Shown here piece by piece: positions 27,433-35,576 of a stretch of DNA of 64,000 nt. The DNA lies in contig NZ_OZ241356.1 in the NCBI RefSeq assembly GCF_965200405.1, positions 930,001 through 994,000 of the forward strand, given 5' to 3'. The notes beneath the pieces were generated by a model. It worked only from the letters and a program-made list of their open reading frames with translations, was not told the DNA's origin and did not search any database. The position numbers and the translations under genes were made by a program. Source of the stretch: Glacieibacterium sp965200405 (GTDB lineage: Bacteria > Pseudomonadota > Alphaproteobacteria > Sphingomonadales > Sphingomonadaceae). The first letter of the stretch is position 1. Each line of letters opens with the position of its first letter.

Positions 27433-28866
27433 ATGAGCATGATCGATCCAGCCGGCATCTTCTACCGCAATACCGAACTCGACCCTGGCCGCTCCGAGCG
27501 GCTGGTGGCCGAGGCGCTGAACGGCTGCGACGACGGTGAACTGTACATGCAGTACGCAGCGTCCGAGAGTTTCAGCTTCGACGACGGTCGGTTGAAGGCG
27601 GCGACCTTCGACACCCAGCAGGGATTTGGCCTCCGCGGCGTTGCTGGCGAGACCACCGCGTACGCTCATGCCAACGAGCTCAGCGACGCAGCGATCAAGC
27701 GAGCCGGCGAGACGATTTCGGTGGTGCGCTCCGGCCATGGTGGCAACGCTAAGCTCAATCCGCCGCCTCGTACCAACCGCAAACTGTACACCGACGCCGA
27801 TCCGTTGAGTGCCGTCCCGTTCGCTGACAAGGTCGCGTTGCTGGGCAAGATCGACGCGGCGGCGCGCGCTCGCGATCCACGGGTCGCCCAGGTGTCGGTC
27901 AGCCTGCTTGGTAGCTGGTCGGTAGTCGAGATCGTTCGCGCCGATGGCAGCCGGGCTCGCGACGTGCGACCGTTGGTCAGGCTCAATGTTCAAATTGTCG
28001 CCCAGAATGGTGACCGCCGCGAGACAGGCTTTCATGGGCTCGGCGGGCGTTATCTTTATGACTCGCTGCTTCAGGATGATGTCTGGAACCGTGCCATCGA
28101 TCAGGCGCTGGCGCAGGCATTGGTGAATCTGGATGCCGTAGCGGCACCGGCTGGCGAAATGACTGTGGTCCTCGGGCCGGGTTGGCCGGGCATTCTGCTG
28201 CATGAAGCGATCGGGCATGGTCTCGAGGGTGATTTCAATCGGAAGGGTACGTCGGCGTTTGCCGGAATGCTGGGCCAGCGGGTGGCGGCGCCGGGCGTGA
28301 CCGTCGTCGACGATGGGGCGATGGATCAGCGGCGTGGGTCGTTGAGCATCGACGATGAGGGGACGCCTACGGAGCGGACGGTGTTGATCGAGGATGGAAT
28401 TCTCAAAGGGTATATGCAGGACCGGATGAATGCCCGGCTGATGGGGGTGGCGTCGACCGGGAATGGGCGGCGGGAAAGTTTTGCGCATGCGCCGATGCCG
28501 AGGATGACGAATACGTTCATGCTGGGGGGAAAAGAGGATCCGGGCGAAATTTTGAGCCGGGCGAAGTCTGGGATTTATGCGAAATCTTTTGGCGGTGGCC
28601 AGGTGGATATCACCAGCGGGAAGTTCGTGTTTACCTGCACCGAGGCGTATCGCATTGAAAACGGGCGGTTAGGGGCGCCGATCAAGGGGGCGACGCTGAT
28701 CGGGAACGGGCCGGATGTGCTGACCCGGGTCAAGGCGATCGGAAATGACCTGGCGCTGGACGAGGGTGTTGGAATGTGCGGCAAGGGCGGGCAGTCGGTG
28801 CCGGCGGGTGTCGGTCAGCCGACGCTGTTGATCGAGGGGCTGACGGTCGGCGGCACGGCGGCCTGA
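27433..28866 (+). CDS. tldD: Metalloprotease TldD
   Basis: From ATG 27433 the protein is 477 residues, the normal TldD length. It contains the zinc motif HEAIGHGLEGDF near residue 257 and the conserved C-terminal GATLIGNGPDVLTRV and GMCGKGGQS. TldD usually pairs with TldE/PmbA to process modified peptides or degrade unfolded peptides; no pmbA homologue is in the window. No clear Shine-Dalgarno is seen, and an in-frame ATG two codons downstream (27439) is an alternative. The last third uses many GGG, TTT, ATT and AAA codons, visibly different from the C-ending codons of its neighbours. Confidence 0.92.
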   Translation: MSMIDPAGIFYRNTELDPGRSERLVAEALNGCDDGELYMQYAASESFSFDDGRLKAATFDTQQGFGLRGVAGETTAYAHANELSDAAIKRAGETISVVRSGHGGNAKLNPPPRTNRKLYTDADPLSAVPFADKVALLGKIDAAARARDPRVAQVSVSLLGSWSVVEIVRADGSRARDVRPLVRLNVQIVAQNGDRRETGFHGLGGRYLYDSLLQDDVWNRAIDQALAQALVNLDAVAAPAGEMTVVLGPGWPGILLHEAIGHGLEGDFNRKGTSAFAGMLGQRVAAPGVTVVDDGAMDQRRGSLSIDDEGTPTERTVLIEDGILKGYMQDRMNARLMGVASTGNGRRESFAHAPMPRMTNTFMLGGKEDPGEILSRAKSGIYAKSFGGGQVDITSGKFVFTCTEAYRIENGRLGAPIKGATLIGNGPDVLTRVKAIGNDLALDEGVGMCGKGGQSVPAGVGQPTLLIEGLTVGGTAA

Positions 28867-29028
28867 TCAGAAATCCCAGAGGGTCGCGACGGTCGCTGCG
28901 AGCATCGCGAGGCCGGTCGCCTGGCCGATCTGCTGGGCGGTGGCGACGTCGACCTTGAAGAAGGCGACGACCGTCGCGAGAAAGCCGAGCAGGACGACCC
29001 GCCACAGGATTGAAGAAACGCTGAGCAT
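28867..29028 (-). CDS. Small membrane protein (53 residues)
   Basis: The product has a hydrophobic segment at about residues 8-24 (WRVVLLGFLATVVAFF) and a second at about 35-52, so it probably sits in the inner membrane with two helices. I do not recognise a family. An upstream TTG in frame adds a basic tail, but the ATG at 29028 sits exactly where a promoter-proximal start is expected. Its stop abuts the convergent tldD stop with no gap. Confidence 0.55.
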   Translation of the reverse strand: MLSVSSILWRVVLLGFLATVVAFFKVDVATAQQIGQATGLAMLAATVATLWDF

Positions 29029-29035
29029 GTCGTTG

Positions 29036-29064
29036 CATTTACGTTTCCGTAACGAATTTGTCAA
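29036..29064 (-). promoter_or_regulatory. Candidate sigma-70 promoter for the small membrane protein (leaderless)
   Basis: On the minus strand TTGACA (29059-29064) and TAAATG (29036-29041) are separated by 17 bases. Only seven bases separate the -10 from the ATG at 29028, so transcription would start at or next to the start codon and the mRNA would be leaderless. The -35 is perfect; the -10 matches three of six positions. Confidence 0.5.
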
Positions 29065-29103
29065 ACCAATTGCTTAGGTCTTAAGCGAATTTAAAGGACC
29101 GAT

Positions 29104-29307
29104 ATGGCGCTGATCGAGATTGAGACGGTGTTCGATCCGGTCGCCGCCGAGATCATGCGCGGTCGCCTGGAGGCGGGTGGCATCGAGGCGGTGGTGTTCG
29201 ATTCCGGCATCGCGTCGTTGATCGGACCGGGCCTGTCGGGTGTCCGCCTGATGATCGATGCCGAGGACGAGTCCGCCGCCCGCGCGCTGCTCGCCGACCC
29301 GACTTGA
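29104..29307 (+). CDS. DUF2007 domain protein (putative signal-transducing protein)
   Basis: The 67-residue product matches the DUF2007 pattern: an ALIEIETVFDPVAAEIMRGRLEAGGI helix that tracks a short duplication of ligand-binding half-domains, then VRLMIDAEDESAARALL. Members are thought to be PII-like small regulatory or binding proteins; function is unproven. An AAAGGA site precedes the ATG. Its stop overlaps the TTG start of the patatin-like gene as TTGA. Confidence 0.85.
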   Translation: MALIEIETVFDPVAAEIMRGRLEAGGIEAVVFDSGIASLIGPGLSGVRLMIDAEDESAARALLADPT

Positions 29308-30104
29308 AGCTCGCGCTGGCGCTGGGTGGCGGTGCCGGCCTGGGCTGGACGCACATCGGCGTCCTGCACGCGCTGAAGGCCCGCGACGTCGAGGTCGAGG
29401 CGGTGTCGGGCACGTCGATCGGTGCGGTCGCCGCGGTCTGCCTCGCGGCGCACCGGCTCAACGTGCTGGAAGAGCTGGCCCGCGCCGCCAATTTGCGCTC
29501 GGTGATGCGCTATCTCGACATCGATCCGCGCGGCGGTTCGATGCTGGGCGGCAACAAGGTGACGCGCGAGCTGCGCCTGCATTTCGGCCATAACGAGCTG
29601 CAAGACCTGTTCATCCCCTGCGCCGTCGTCGCTGCCGACCTGGTCAGCGGCGAGGAAGTGTCGATGACCCGCGGCTCGATCGTCGATGCGGTGCGCGCCT
29701 CCATCGCCATTCCAGGCGTGTTCCCGCCGGTGCGCCGCGACGGCATGATCCTGATCGACGGCGGGGTGATGACCCCGGTGCCGGTGCGCGCGGTGCGGGC
29801 GCTGAGCCGGTCGCCGGTGCTGGCGATCAACCTGCAGGGCGATTACCTGAGGCGCGCCGCGATCGGCCTGCCCCCGGGAAAGCGGCTGATGACCCCGCTG
29901 CGGGTCGGCCGCGCCGGCCTGAGCCTGATGATGTCGGAACTGGCGCGCAAGAGCCTGGCGATCGATCCGCCCGACCTGGAGATCGCGCCAGCCATCGGCC
30001 ATGTCGACGTGCGCAATTTCACCAAGGCGCACGAGCTGATCGAACTGGGCGCCGCCAGCATCGAGGCCAACTGGCCCGCGATCGAAGCGCTGACCACCAG
30101 ATAG
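29304..30104 (+). CDS. Patatin-like phospholipase
   Basis: The 266-residue protein has the patatin Ser-Asp dyad layout: oxyanion loop LGGGAGLGWTHIGVL (about 7-21), nucleophile elbow GTSIG with Ser38, and DGG near residue 153. It resembles bacterial RssA/NTE-type patatins, which hydrolyse (lyso)phospholipids. The TTG start overlaps the upstream stop by four bases, so translation is probably coupled to the DUF2007 gene. No signal peptide is seen, so it should be cytoplasmic or peripheral at the inner membrane. Confidence 0.9.
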   Translation: MKLALALGGGAGLGWTHIGVLHALKARDVEVEAVSGTSIGAVAAVCLAAHRLNVLEELARAANLRSVMRYLDIDPRGGSMLGGNKVTRELRLHFGHNELQDLFIPCAVVAADLVSGEEVSMTRGSIVDAVRASIAIPGVFPPVRRDGMILIDGGVMTPVPVRAVRALSRSPVLAINLQGDYLRRAAIGLPPGKRLMTPLRVGRAGLSLMMSELARKSLAIDPPDLEIAPAIGHVDVRNFTKAHELIELGAASIEANWPAIEALTTR

Positions 30105-30203
30105 TTCCGGCTACCGCCCGATATTTCGGCAATACCCGGCTGCTGCCACATTTTACGGCAAATTAACCATGTGTTTGCTGCGCTGCAACAGGGCGCCGCG
30201 GCT

Positions 30204-30219
30204 TGGCATGGTCCATGCA
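30204..30219 (+). promoter_or_regulatory. Candidate sigma-54 (RpoN) promoter for glnK-amtB
   Basis: TGGCATG-GTCC-ATGCA matches the -24/-12 consensus TGGCAYR-N4-TTGCW except for one base. The invariant GG (30205-30206) and GC (30217-30218) are exactly ten bases apart. It sits 34 bases before the glnK ATG, and glnK-amtB operons are classic NtrC/RpoN targets. A near-palindrome (TTGCTGCGCTGCAA, 30175-30188) lies just upstream and could be an activator site, though it is closer than usual. Confidence 0.6.
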
Positions 30220-30252
30220 TTGCGTTCCCCAACGACAACAAGGGGGCGGCCT

Positions 30253-30591
30253 ATGAAGTTGATCACGGCAGTCATCAAGCCATTCAAGCTTGATGAAGTT
30301 CGAGAAGCGCTCACCTCGGCTGGTGTCGAGGGCATGACGGTCAGCGAGGTCAAGGGTTTCGGGCGCCAGAAGGGCCAGACCGAGATCTATCGCGGAGCCG
30401 AATACACCACCAACATGGTGCCCAAGGTCAAGATCGAGGTGGTCGTTACCGATGCCATCGCGGCGCGGGTCGTCGAGACGATCCAGCAGACCGCACACAC
30501 CGGCAGCATCGGAGACGGCAAGATCTTCGTCGCCGACATCACGAGCGCCGTGCGGATCCGCACCGGCGAGACCGACGAAACCGCGCTGTAG
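30253..30591 (+). CDS. glnK: Nitrogen regulatory protein P-II
   Basis: The 112-residue protein starts MKLITAVIKPFKLDEVREAL and has the PII T-loop with Tyr51 (YRGAEY), the site of uridylylation, followed by PKVKIEVVV. The C-terminal signature TGSIGDGKIFVADI is intact and contributes to ATP/2-oxoglutarate binding. It is followed 12 bases later by amtB, so it is the AmtB-partner paralogue (GlnK). The T-loop reads EYTTNMVPK rather than the commoner EYxVDFLPK, a small variation at the AmtB-contacting tip. The start follows AGGGGGCGG. Confidence 0.95.
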   Translation: MKLITAVIKPFKLDEVREALTSAGVEGMTVSEVKGFGRQKGQTEIYRGAEYTTNMVPKVKIEVVVTDAIAARVVETIQQTAHTGSIGDGKIFVADITSAVRIRTGETDETAL

Positions 30592-30603
30592 GGGGTGGCG
30601 AGC

Positions 30604-32103
30604 ATGAAAACATCTTTGAAGACGACAAGTTGGGCAGCGACGGGGCTTGCCCTGCTCGCTGCCGTTCCGGCCTTTGCCCAGGATGCAGCGGCCACGGTCG
30701 CCGGCGCCGTTGCGCCGGTCATCGCCCCGGTGGTCGCGGTGGTCGCCCCGGCGGTTGCCGCGGCTCCCGTCCCCGACAAGGGTGACACGGCGTGGATGCT
30801 GGTCTCGACCGCGCTGGTCCTGATGATGTCGGTCCCCGGCCTGGCGCTGTTCTACGGCGGCCTGGTCCGCACCAAGAACATGCTCAGCGTGCTGACCCAG
30901 GTACTGATGATCGTCGCGATCGTCTCGCTGCTGTGGATTTGCTACGGTTACTCGATGGCCTTCACCGGCGGTTCGCCGTTCGTCGGCAGCTTCGACAAGA
31001 TCTTCCTCAAGGGCGTCGATGCGACGACCGTCGTCGCGACCTTCTCCGAGAAGGTGGTGATCCCCGAATACGTCTACGTCGCCTTCCAGATGACCTTTGC
31101 CTGCATCACGCCGGCGCTGATCGTCGGCGCACTGGCCGAGCGGGTGAAGTTCTCCGCGCTGATGATCTTCATGGTGCTGTGGGTGACCCTGGTCTACTTC
31201 CCGATGGCTCACATGGTCTGGTACTGGGACGGCCCCGACGCCTTCGTCGCGGCGGGTCTTGCCGGCCAGGCGGCGTATGACGCGATCCTCGCCAAGGCAG
31301 GCTATCTGTTCCAGCTCGGTGCACTCGACTTTGCCGGCGGCACGGTCGTCCACATCAACGCCGGTATCGCCGGCCTGGTCGGTGCGGTCATCATCGGCAA
31401 GCGCGTCGGCCACGGCAAGGAGCCGATGCCACCGCACTCGCTGGTCATGACGATGATCGGCGCCTCGCTGCTGTGGGTCGGCTGGTTCGGCTTCAACGCC
31501 GGTTCCAACCTGGAAGCCAATGGCGTCACCGGCGTCGCCTTCCTCAACACCTTCGTCGCCACGTCGGCCGCTGCCGTCTCGTGGGTGCTGGTCGAGCAGG
31601 TCCTCAAGGGCAAGCCGTCGCTGCTCGGTGGTGTCACCGGTGCAGTCGCCGGTCTGGTCGCGGTCACCCCGGCAGCCGGTTTCGCCGGCCCGATGGGCTC
31701 GATCGTCCTCGGCCTCGTCGTCTCGCCGATCTGCTACTTCTTCTGCAGCACGATCAAGAACAAGCTCGGCTACGACGACGCCCTCGATGTCTTCGGCGTC
31801 CACTGCGTCGGCGGTATCGTCGGCGCACTGGCAACCGGCATCCTGGTCGACCCGGCGCTGGGTGGACAGGGCATCGCCGACTACCTCGCCAAGCCCGGCA
31901 CCATCCAGTTCACCTATCCCGGCATGGCGACGCAGCTGTTCATCCAGGCCAAGGCAGTGATCATCACCCTGCTGTGGTCGGGCATCGGCTCCGCGATCCT
32001 GTTCTTCATCCTCGACAAGACCATCGGCCTGCGTCCGACAGTCGACGGCGAGCGCGAGGGCCTGGACATCACCGAACATGGTGAGCGCGCCTACAATTAT
32101 TGA
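30604..32103 (+). CDS. amtB: Ammonium transporter
   Basis: The 499-residue protein has a cleavable signal peptide (ends near AAVPAFAQ), an Ala/Val/Pro-rich linker and then eleven membrane helices. The family's conserved elements are present: GDTAWMLVSTALVLMMSVPGLALFYGG at the start of the core, FPMAHMVWYWDG with the first pore histidine, and DVFGVHCVGGIVGALATG with the second. The C-terminal tail (REGLDITEHGERAYNY) is the conserved GlnK-binding region. The ATG at 30604 follows GGGGGTGG, better than an in-frame GTG three codons upstream. The operon with glnK supports nitrogen-regulated ammonium uptake. Confidence 0.96.
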   Translation: MKTSLKTTSWAATGLALLAAVPAFAQDAAATVAGAVAPVIAPVVAVVAPAVAAAPVPDKGDTAWMLVSTALVLMMSVPGLALFYGGLVRTKNMLSVLTQVLMIVAIVSLLWICYGYSMAFTGGSPFVGSFDKIFLKGVDATTVVATFSEKVVIPEYVYVAFQMTFACITPALIVGALAERVKFSALMIFMVLWVTLVYFPMAHMVWYWDGPDAFVAAGLAGQAAYDAILAKAGYLFQLGALDFAGGTVVHINAGIAGLVGAVIIGKRVGHGKEPMPPHSLVMTMIGASLLWVGWFGFNAGSNLEANGVTGVAFLNTFVATSAAAVSWVLVEQVLKGKPSLLGGVTGAVAGLVAVTPAAGFAGPMGSIVLGLVVSPICYFFCSTIKNKLGYDDALDVFGVHCVGGIVGALATGILVDPALGGQGIADYLAKPGTIQFTYPGMATQLFIQAKAVIITLLWSGIGSAILFFILDKTIGLRPTVDGEREGLDITEHGERAYNY

Positions 32104-32126
32104 GTTCCTCCCCAAGGAAACAGACT

Positions 32127-32156
32127 GGCCCGGCGGGAAACCGCCGGGCCTTTTTT
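32127..32156 (+). terminator. Rho-independent terminator after amtB
   Basis: A perfect 10-base stem (GGCCCGGCGG / CCGCCGGGCC) closes a GAAA tetraloop and is followed by six T residues. It lies 23 bases after the amtB stop. Confidence 0.92.
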
Positions 32157-32465
32157 GCGCAGCGCGGCCACGCACAGCAAGGTAAACGCCCCTTGGCGTT
32201 TCCCGCGCAGTGCGCGGACTCGCGCCAGCCCGGCCGGCGGGTGAGCGCTCCCGCTCAACCCGTCCGACGACGCGGCTTTGCCGCGGCCCCTTGCTTACCT
32301 TGCCTGACCTTGCCTGCCTCGCTTCACCCTCCCCCCACGCGCAGCGTAGAGCGAGAAGGCCCGGGTCGTGTCCCTCGCGCTCTAACAGAGGGACGCCAAG
32401 CGGCGCCCCCACCCCGACCCTCCCCACTCTACGCTTCGCGTGGGGGGAGGGAGCAGGAAGGGCGG
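32157..32465. other. Intergenic region with GC-rich palindromic repeat
   Basis: About 310 bases between the amtB terminator and the convergent DUF442 gene hold no supported gene. The right part carries one copy of the 51-base repeat described separately. The rest contains short repeated AAGGTAAAC/CTTGCTTACCTTGCC-like motifs in opposite orientation (near 32181 and 32290), which could pair into a long imperfect hairpin. Confidence 0.5.
32406..32456. repeat. Intergenic GC-rich repeat, copy A
   Basis: This 51-base segment (starts CCCCCACCCCGACCC, ends GGGGGGAGGGAGCAG) differs at one position from 52008-52058. It contains the short dyad CTACGCTTCGCGT flanked by C-run and G-run arms. Both copies lie between convergent genes. 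Confidence 0.8.
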
Positions 32466-32891
32466 TTAGCCTGCGGCGAGCTTCCGCAGCGTCGGCAGCA
32501 GACCCGATACGTCGTAGCGCCCGCCAGCGGCCGCCGCGACGATGGCGTCGGGATCGCCGCCGCGCTTGGCCTCGGCCAGCGCCCAGAGGTTGGTCGAGCG
32601 GGTACCTGAGCGGCAGAAGGCGAGCATCGGACCCTCGGCCTTGTCGAGCTCGGTCGCCATGGCGTCGATGCTGGACAGGCTGAAGCCGCTTTGGTCGATC
32701 GGGATCGCGGCATAGCGCAGGCCGAGTGCGGTGGCGGCGGCCTGCATCTCGGCGCTGGTCGGCTGGCCGGGCGCCTCGTGATCGGGGCGGTTGTTGACGA
32801 TGCTGGTGAACCCGGCGGCGGCGGCAGCGGCAAGGTCGGTCGGCTCGACCTGGCCGGCGACGGAGATACGATCGGTGAGGCGGATGAACAT
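32466..32891 (-). CDS. TIGR01244 family / DUF442 phosphatase-like protein
   Basis: The 141-residue protein matches the N-terminal domain of Blh (beta-lactamase hydrolase-like) proteins. It starts MFIRLTDRISVAGQVEPTDL, has the conserved FTSIVNNRPDHEAPGQPT, and has the cysteine loop AFCRSGTRSTNLWAL. That CxxGxR loop is shared with dual-specificity phosphatases. Free-standing members are linked to sulfide/persulfide handling or biofilm phenotypes; the exact substrate is unknown. It follows argB by 33 bases on the same strand. Confidence 0.88.
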   Translation of the reverse strand: MFIRLTDRISVAGQVEPTDLAAAAAAGFTSIVNNRPDHEAPGQPTSAEMQAAATALGLRYAAIPIDQSGFSLSSIDAMATELDKAEGPMLAFCRSGTRSTNLWALAEAKRGGDPDAIVAAAAGGRYDVSGLLPTLRKLAAG

Positions 32892-32924
32892 GGCCGCAGC
32901 TTTACCCCCGGTCGGGTCGCCGTG

Positions 32925-33833
32925 TCACGCTGCGTCGGCGCGGACCAGCGTACCGACGCCGCGGCGGGTGAAGATTTCCAGCAGCATGGCGTGGGGAACG
33001 CGCCCGTCGAGGATGACCGCCGCGTCGACCCCGGCGTTGACTGCGGCGACGCAGGTCTCGATCTTGGGGATCATGCCGCCGGAGATGATGCCGTCGGCGA
33101 CGAGGTCCGCGATCTTCGATGGGCTCAAATTGGTCAGCACCTCGCCGTCGCGCCCAAGGACGCCGGCGACATCGGTGAGCAGGAAGAAGCGCGCCGCGCC
33201 GATTGCACTGGCGATGGCGCCGGCCATGGTGTCGGCATTGATGTTGTAGGTGTGGCCGTCGAAGCCGGCGGCGACCGGCGCGATGACCGGGGTGATGCCC
33301 GCCGACAGCAGGGTGTCGATGATGGTGCGGTCGACATGCGCCGGCTCGCCGACGAAGCCGAGGTCGACCTCCTGCTCGATGCGGCTGTCGGGATCGCGGA
33401 CGGTCCGGCTGACCTTTTCGGCGCGGACGAGGTTGGCGTCCTTGCCCGAGACGCCCGCTGCCGAGCCGCCGGCGCGGTTGATCGAGGCGACGATCTCCTT
33501 GTTGATCGAGCCGGCGAGGACCATCTCGGCGACCTCGGCGGTGGCGGCGTCGGTGACGCGCAGGCCGTCGACGAACTCGCTGCGGATGCCGAGGCGCTTG
33601 AGCATCGCGCCGATCTGCGGGCCGCCGCCGTGGACGACCACCGGGTTGATGCCGACCGCCTTGAGCAGCACGATGTCCTCGGCGAAGGCCTGCGCCAGGT
33701 CGGCGTCGCCCATCGCATGGCCGCCGTACTTCACGACGAAGGTCGCACCGGCGTAGCGCTGCAAATAGGGCAGCGCCTCGATCAGCGTCTCGGTCTTGGC
33801 GAGCAGGGCGGGATGCGGCGAGTTATCGATCAT
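32925..33833 (-). CDS. argB: Acetylglutamate kinase
   Basis: From ATG 33833 the enzyme is 302 residues and phosphorylates N-acetylglutamate in arginine biosynthesis. It has the amino-acid kinase signatures FVVKYGGHAMG, VVHGGGPQIGAML, and NINADTMAGAIASAIGA. The N-terminal extension before the core (ALLAKTETLIEALPYLQRYAG) is the kinked helix of hexameric, arginine-inhibited forms, so feedback regulation is likely. An upstream start would add 12 unconserved residues. Other arg genes are not in the window. Confidence 0.95.
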   Translation of the reverse strand: MIDNSPHPALLAKTETLIEALPYLQRYAGATFVVKYGGHAMGDADLAQAFAEDIVLLKAVGINPVVVHGGGPQIGAMLKRLGIRSEFVDGLRVTDAATAEVAEMVLAGSINKEIVASINRAGGSAAGVSGKDANLVRAEKVSRTVRDPDSRIEQEVDLGFVGEPAHVDRTIIDTLLSAGITPVIAPVAAGFDGHTYNINADTMAGAIASAIGAARFFLLTDVAGVLGRDGEVLTNLSPSKIADLVADGIISGGMIPKIETCVAAVNAGVDAAVILDGRVPHAMLLEIFTRRGVGTLVRADAA

Positions 33834-33870
33834 GCGACCCGCTATACGGATGCCGTCCGCGCCCCGCAAT

Positions 33871-34941
33871 TCAGCCTTTCATCAGCCCGGCGGCGCGCAG
33901 GGCGGCGTTGATCGTGTCGGCGACGCTGCCGCCGACGCCGTCATTGGCGACCAGTGGCGGCATGGCGAACTTGGGGGTGGCGCCGGGCCTGACCGGGGCG
34001 GCCTTGGCCTGTGCCGCGGTGGCCGCCGGGGCGATGCCGAAGAACGCCGCGATGTGCGCGCTGGAGCCGATGCCGGCCTCGAGGAAATGGGCCCCGGCCG
34101 CGCCGCCGACCGCAGCCTCGATCGGGGTGCCATGGCCCATGCCGGGGATCTCCCACGCCTCGACCTGGACGACGCCGTTGGCATCGCGCCAACGCCGCAC
34201 CGGGTGGCCGGAGATCGCCTCGGTCACAGCGCCGCCATTGTCGAGGCCGTGGACGTCGACCCATTGCCGCGCCGCCGCGTCGCCATTGGCCGCGACCACG
34301 GTGCGATCGGCATCGCCGTGCCAGACCGCAACGCGGGGCCATGGACCGGTGAAGCTGGTCGCGGTCCGCACCCGCTCGCCCAATGCCGCGGCGGTCAAGG
34401 CACCCGGTCGCGACATTGCGCCGAGCGCCTCGGGCACGCCGTTGGCGATGCCATAGGGCAGCCCCGCGACGATCGCGCCGCCGGCGAAGATGTCGGGATA
34501 GGTCGCCAGCATCGCCGCGGTCATCGCGCCGCCCGCCGACAGCCCGGTGATGAAGACGCGCGACGGGTTCAGGTCGAACTCGGCAACCACCGCCTGCGTC
34601 ATCGCCGCGATCGACGCGACCTCGCCGGCACCGCGCGCCGTGTCACCGGGCTCGAACCAGCTGAAGCAGTTGTTGGGATTATTGCCCCGCCGCTGCTGGG
34701 GATACAGCAACGCGAAACCATGCGCATCGGCCAGCGCCGACCAGCCCGAGCCATGGTCGTACACCGCCGCATCCTGCGTGCAGCCGTGGAGCACCACGAC
34801 CAGCGGCGCCCGCGCCGGCAGGTTGGCGGGGATGTGGACGAAGGCATCCAGCTCGCCTGGATTGCTCTTGAAACCATCGAAACGGACGAGCCCGCCAGAC
34901 AATGGCGTGCTGCCGGAAAAGATCGGGCGGGGACGTGGCAA
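33871..34941 (-). CDS. PHB depolymerase family esterase
   Basis: The 356-residue alpha/beta hydrolase belongs to the Esterase_phd/LpqC group. It shows LVVVLHGCTQDA (oxyanion region, about 48-59), nucleophile ITGLSAGGAMTAAM with Ser135, AVWHGDADRTV with the likely catalytic aspartate, and GMGHG with the likely histidine. The NNPNNCFSWFEPGD segment is characteristic of this group. No convincing signal peptide is seen, though many relatives are secreted. Substrate could be short polyhydroxyalkanoates, feruloyl esters or other polyesters. It is divergent from the cupin gene. Confidence 0.88.
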   Translation of the reverse strand: MPRPRPIFSGSTPLSGGLVRFDGFKSNPGELDAFVHIPANLPARAPLVVVLHGCTQDAAVYDHGSGWSALADAHGFALLYPQQRRGNNPNNCFSWFEPGDTARGAGEVASIAAMTQAVVAEFDLNPSRVFITGLSAGGAMTAAMLATYPDIFAGGAIVAGLPYGIANGVPEALGAMSRPGALTAAALGERVRTATSFTGPWPRVAVWHGDADRTVVAANGDAAARQWVDVHGLDNGGAVTEAISGHPVRRWRDANGVVQVEAWEIPGMGHGTPIEAAVGGAAGAHFLEAGIGSSAHIAAFFGIAPAATAAQAKAAPVRPGATPKFAMPPLVANDGVGGSVADTINAALRAAGLMKG

Positions 34942-35078
34942 ATGCGCTTCCTTAACCCATGTAGGGATTTATGCTGCAACGCAACATAAGGCGTTTGTGT
35001 CCATTTGCTACCGATCATTGCACCTTCGCGCGGATTCAACGACAGTCTACCGGTCTCTGTCCTGCGAAAAGGCTGCCC

Positions 35079-35564
35079 GTGACTGATCATCGTAAGCGCA
35101 ACGTCCTGATCGCACTCGGCCTGACCGCCGTCCTTGGCGGGGCGGCACTGGTCACCGCCCAGACGGCATCGGACGGCCCGGTGACGGTGGCGCAGCAGCG
35201 CGCCCTGCTGACGACACCGGGCAATGGCTATGCGCTGCACGACCTGTGGACCGGCACCGGCTACCGCGTCCTGATCAGCCACCGCGTTGAGCCGGGCGAG
35301 GTCGAGGTCCACCTCAAGATGCACGACGTCTTCTTCATGCAGCGGGGCCACGCCGCGGTTACCATCGGCGGCAAGGTCGAAGGCGGCCGCGAATCCGCTC
35401 CCAACGAGCGCCGCGGCGGGACGCTGACCGGCGGCACGGTCAAGCGGCTGGCACCCGGCGACATGCTGTTCATTCCCGCCGGCGTCCCGCACATCACCGC
35501 GCCCGACGGTCCCGGCGAAATCCAGTACGGCGTCGTCAAGGTCGAGGCCCGGCCGGCAGCGTAG
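35079..35564 (+). CDS. Cupin domain protein, exported
   Basis: From the GTG at 35079 (AAGG upstream) the product is 161 residues with an N-terminal signal or anchor segment (RKRNVLIALGLTAVLGGAALVTAQ). The single cupin barrel follows: VEVHLKMHDVFFMQRGHAAVTIGG provides motif 1 with metal-binding His residues, and LAPGDMLFIPAGVPHIT provides motif 2. It is probably a periplasmic metal-binding protein or enzyme; no substrate can be named. It converges with the NIPSNAP gene at a 12-base gap. Confidence 0.82.
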   Translation: MTDHRKRNVLIALGLTAVLGGAALVTAQTASDGPVTVAQQRALLTTPGNGYALHDLWTGTGYRVLISHRVEPGEVEVHLKMHDVFFMQRGHAAVTIGGKVEGGRESAPNERRGGTLTGGTVKRLAPGDMLFIPAGVPHITAPDGPGEIQYGVVKVEARPAA

Positions 35565-35576
35565 GGCCAGACAGCC

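Noticed and set aside
30163..32427. 754-codon minus-strand frame opposite glnK-amtB
   Set aside because: Asp/Gly/Arg-rich shadow with no recognisable domain; the plus-strand genes are unmistakable.
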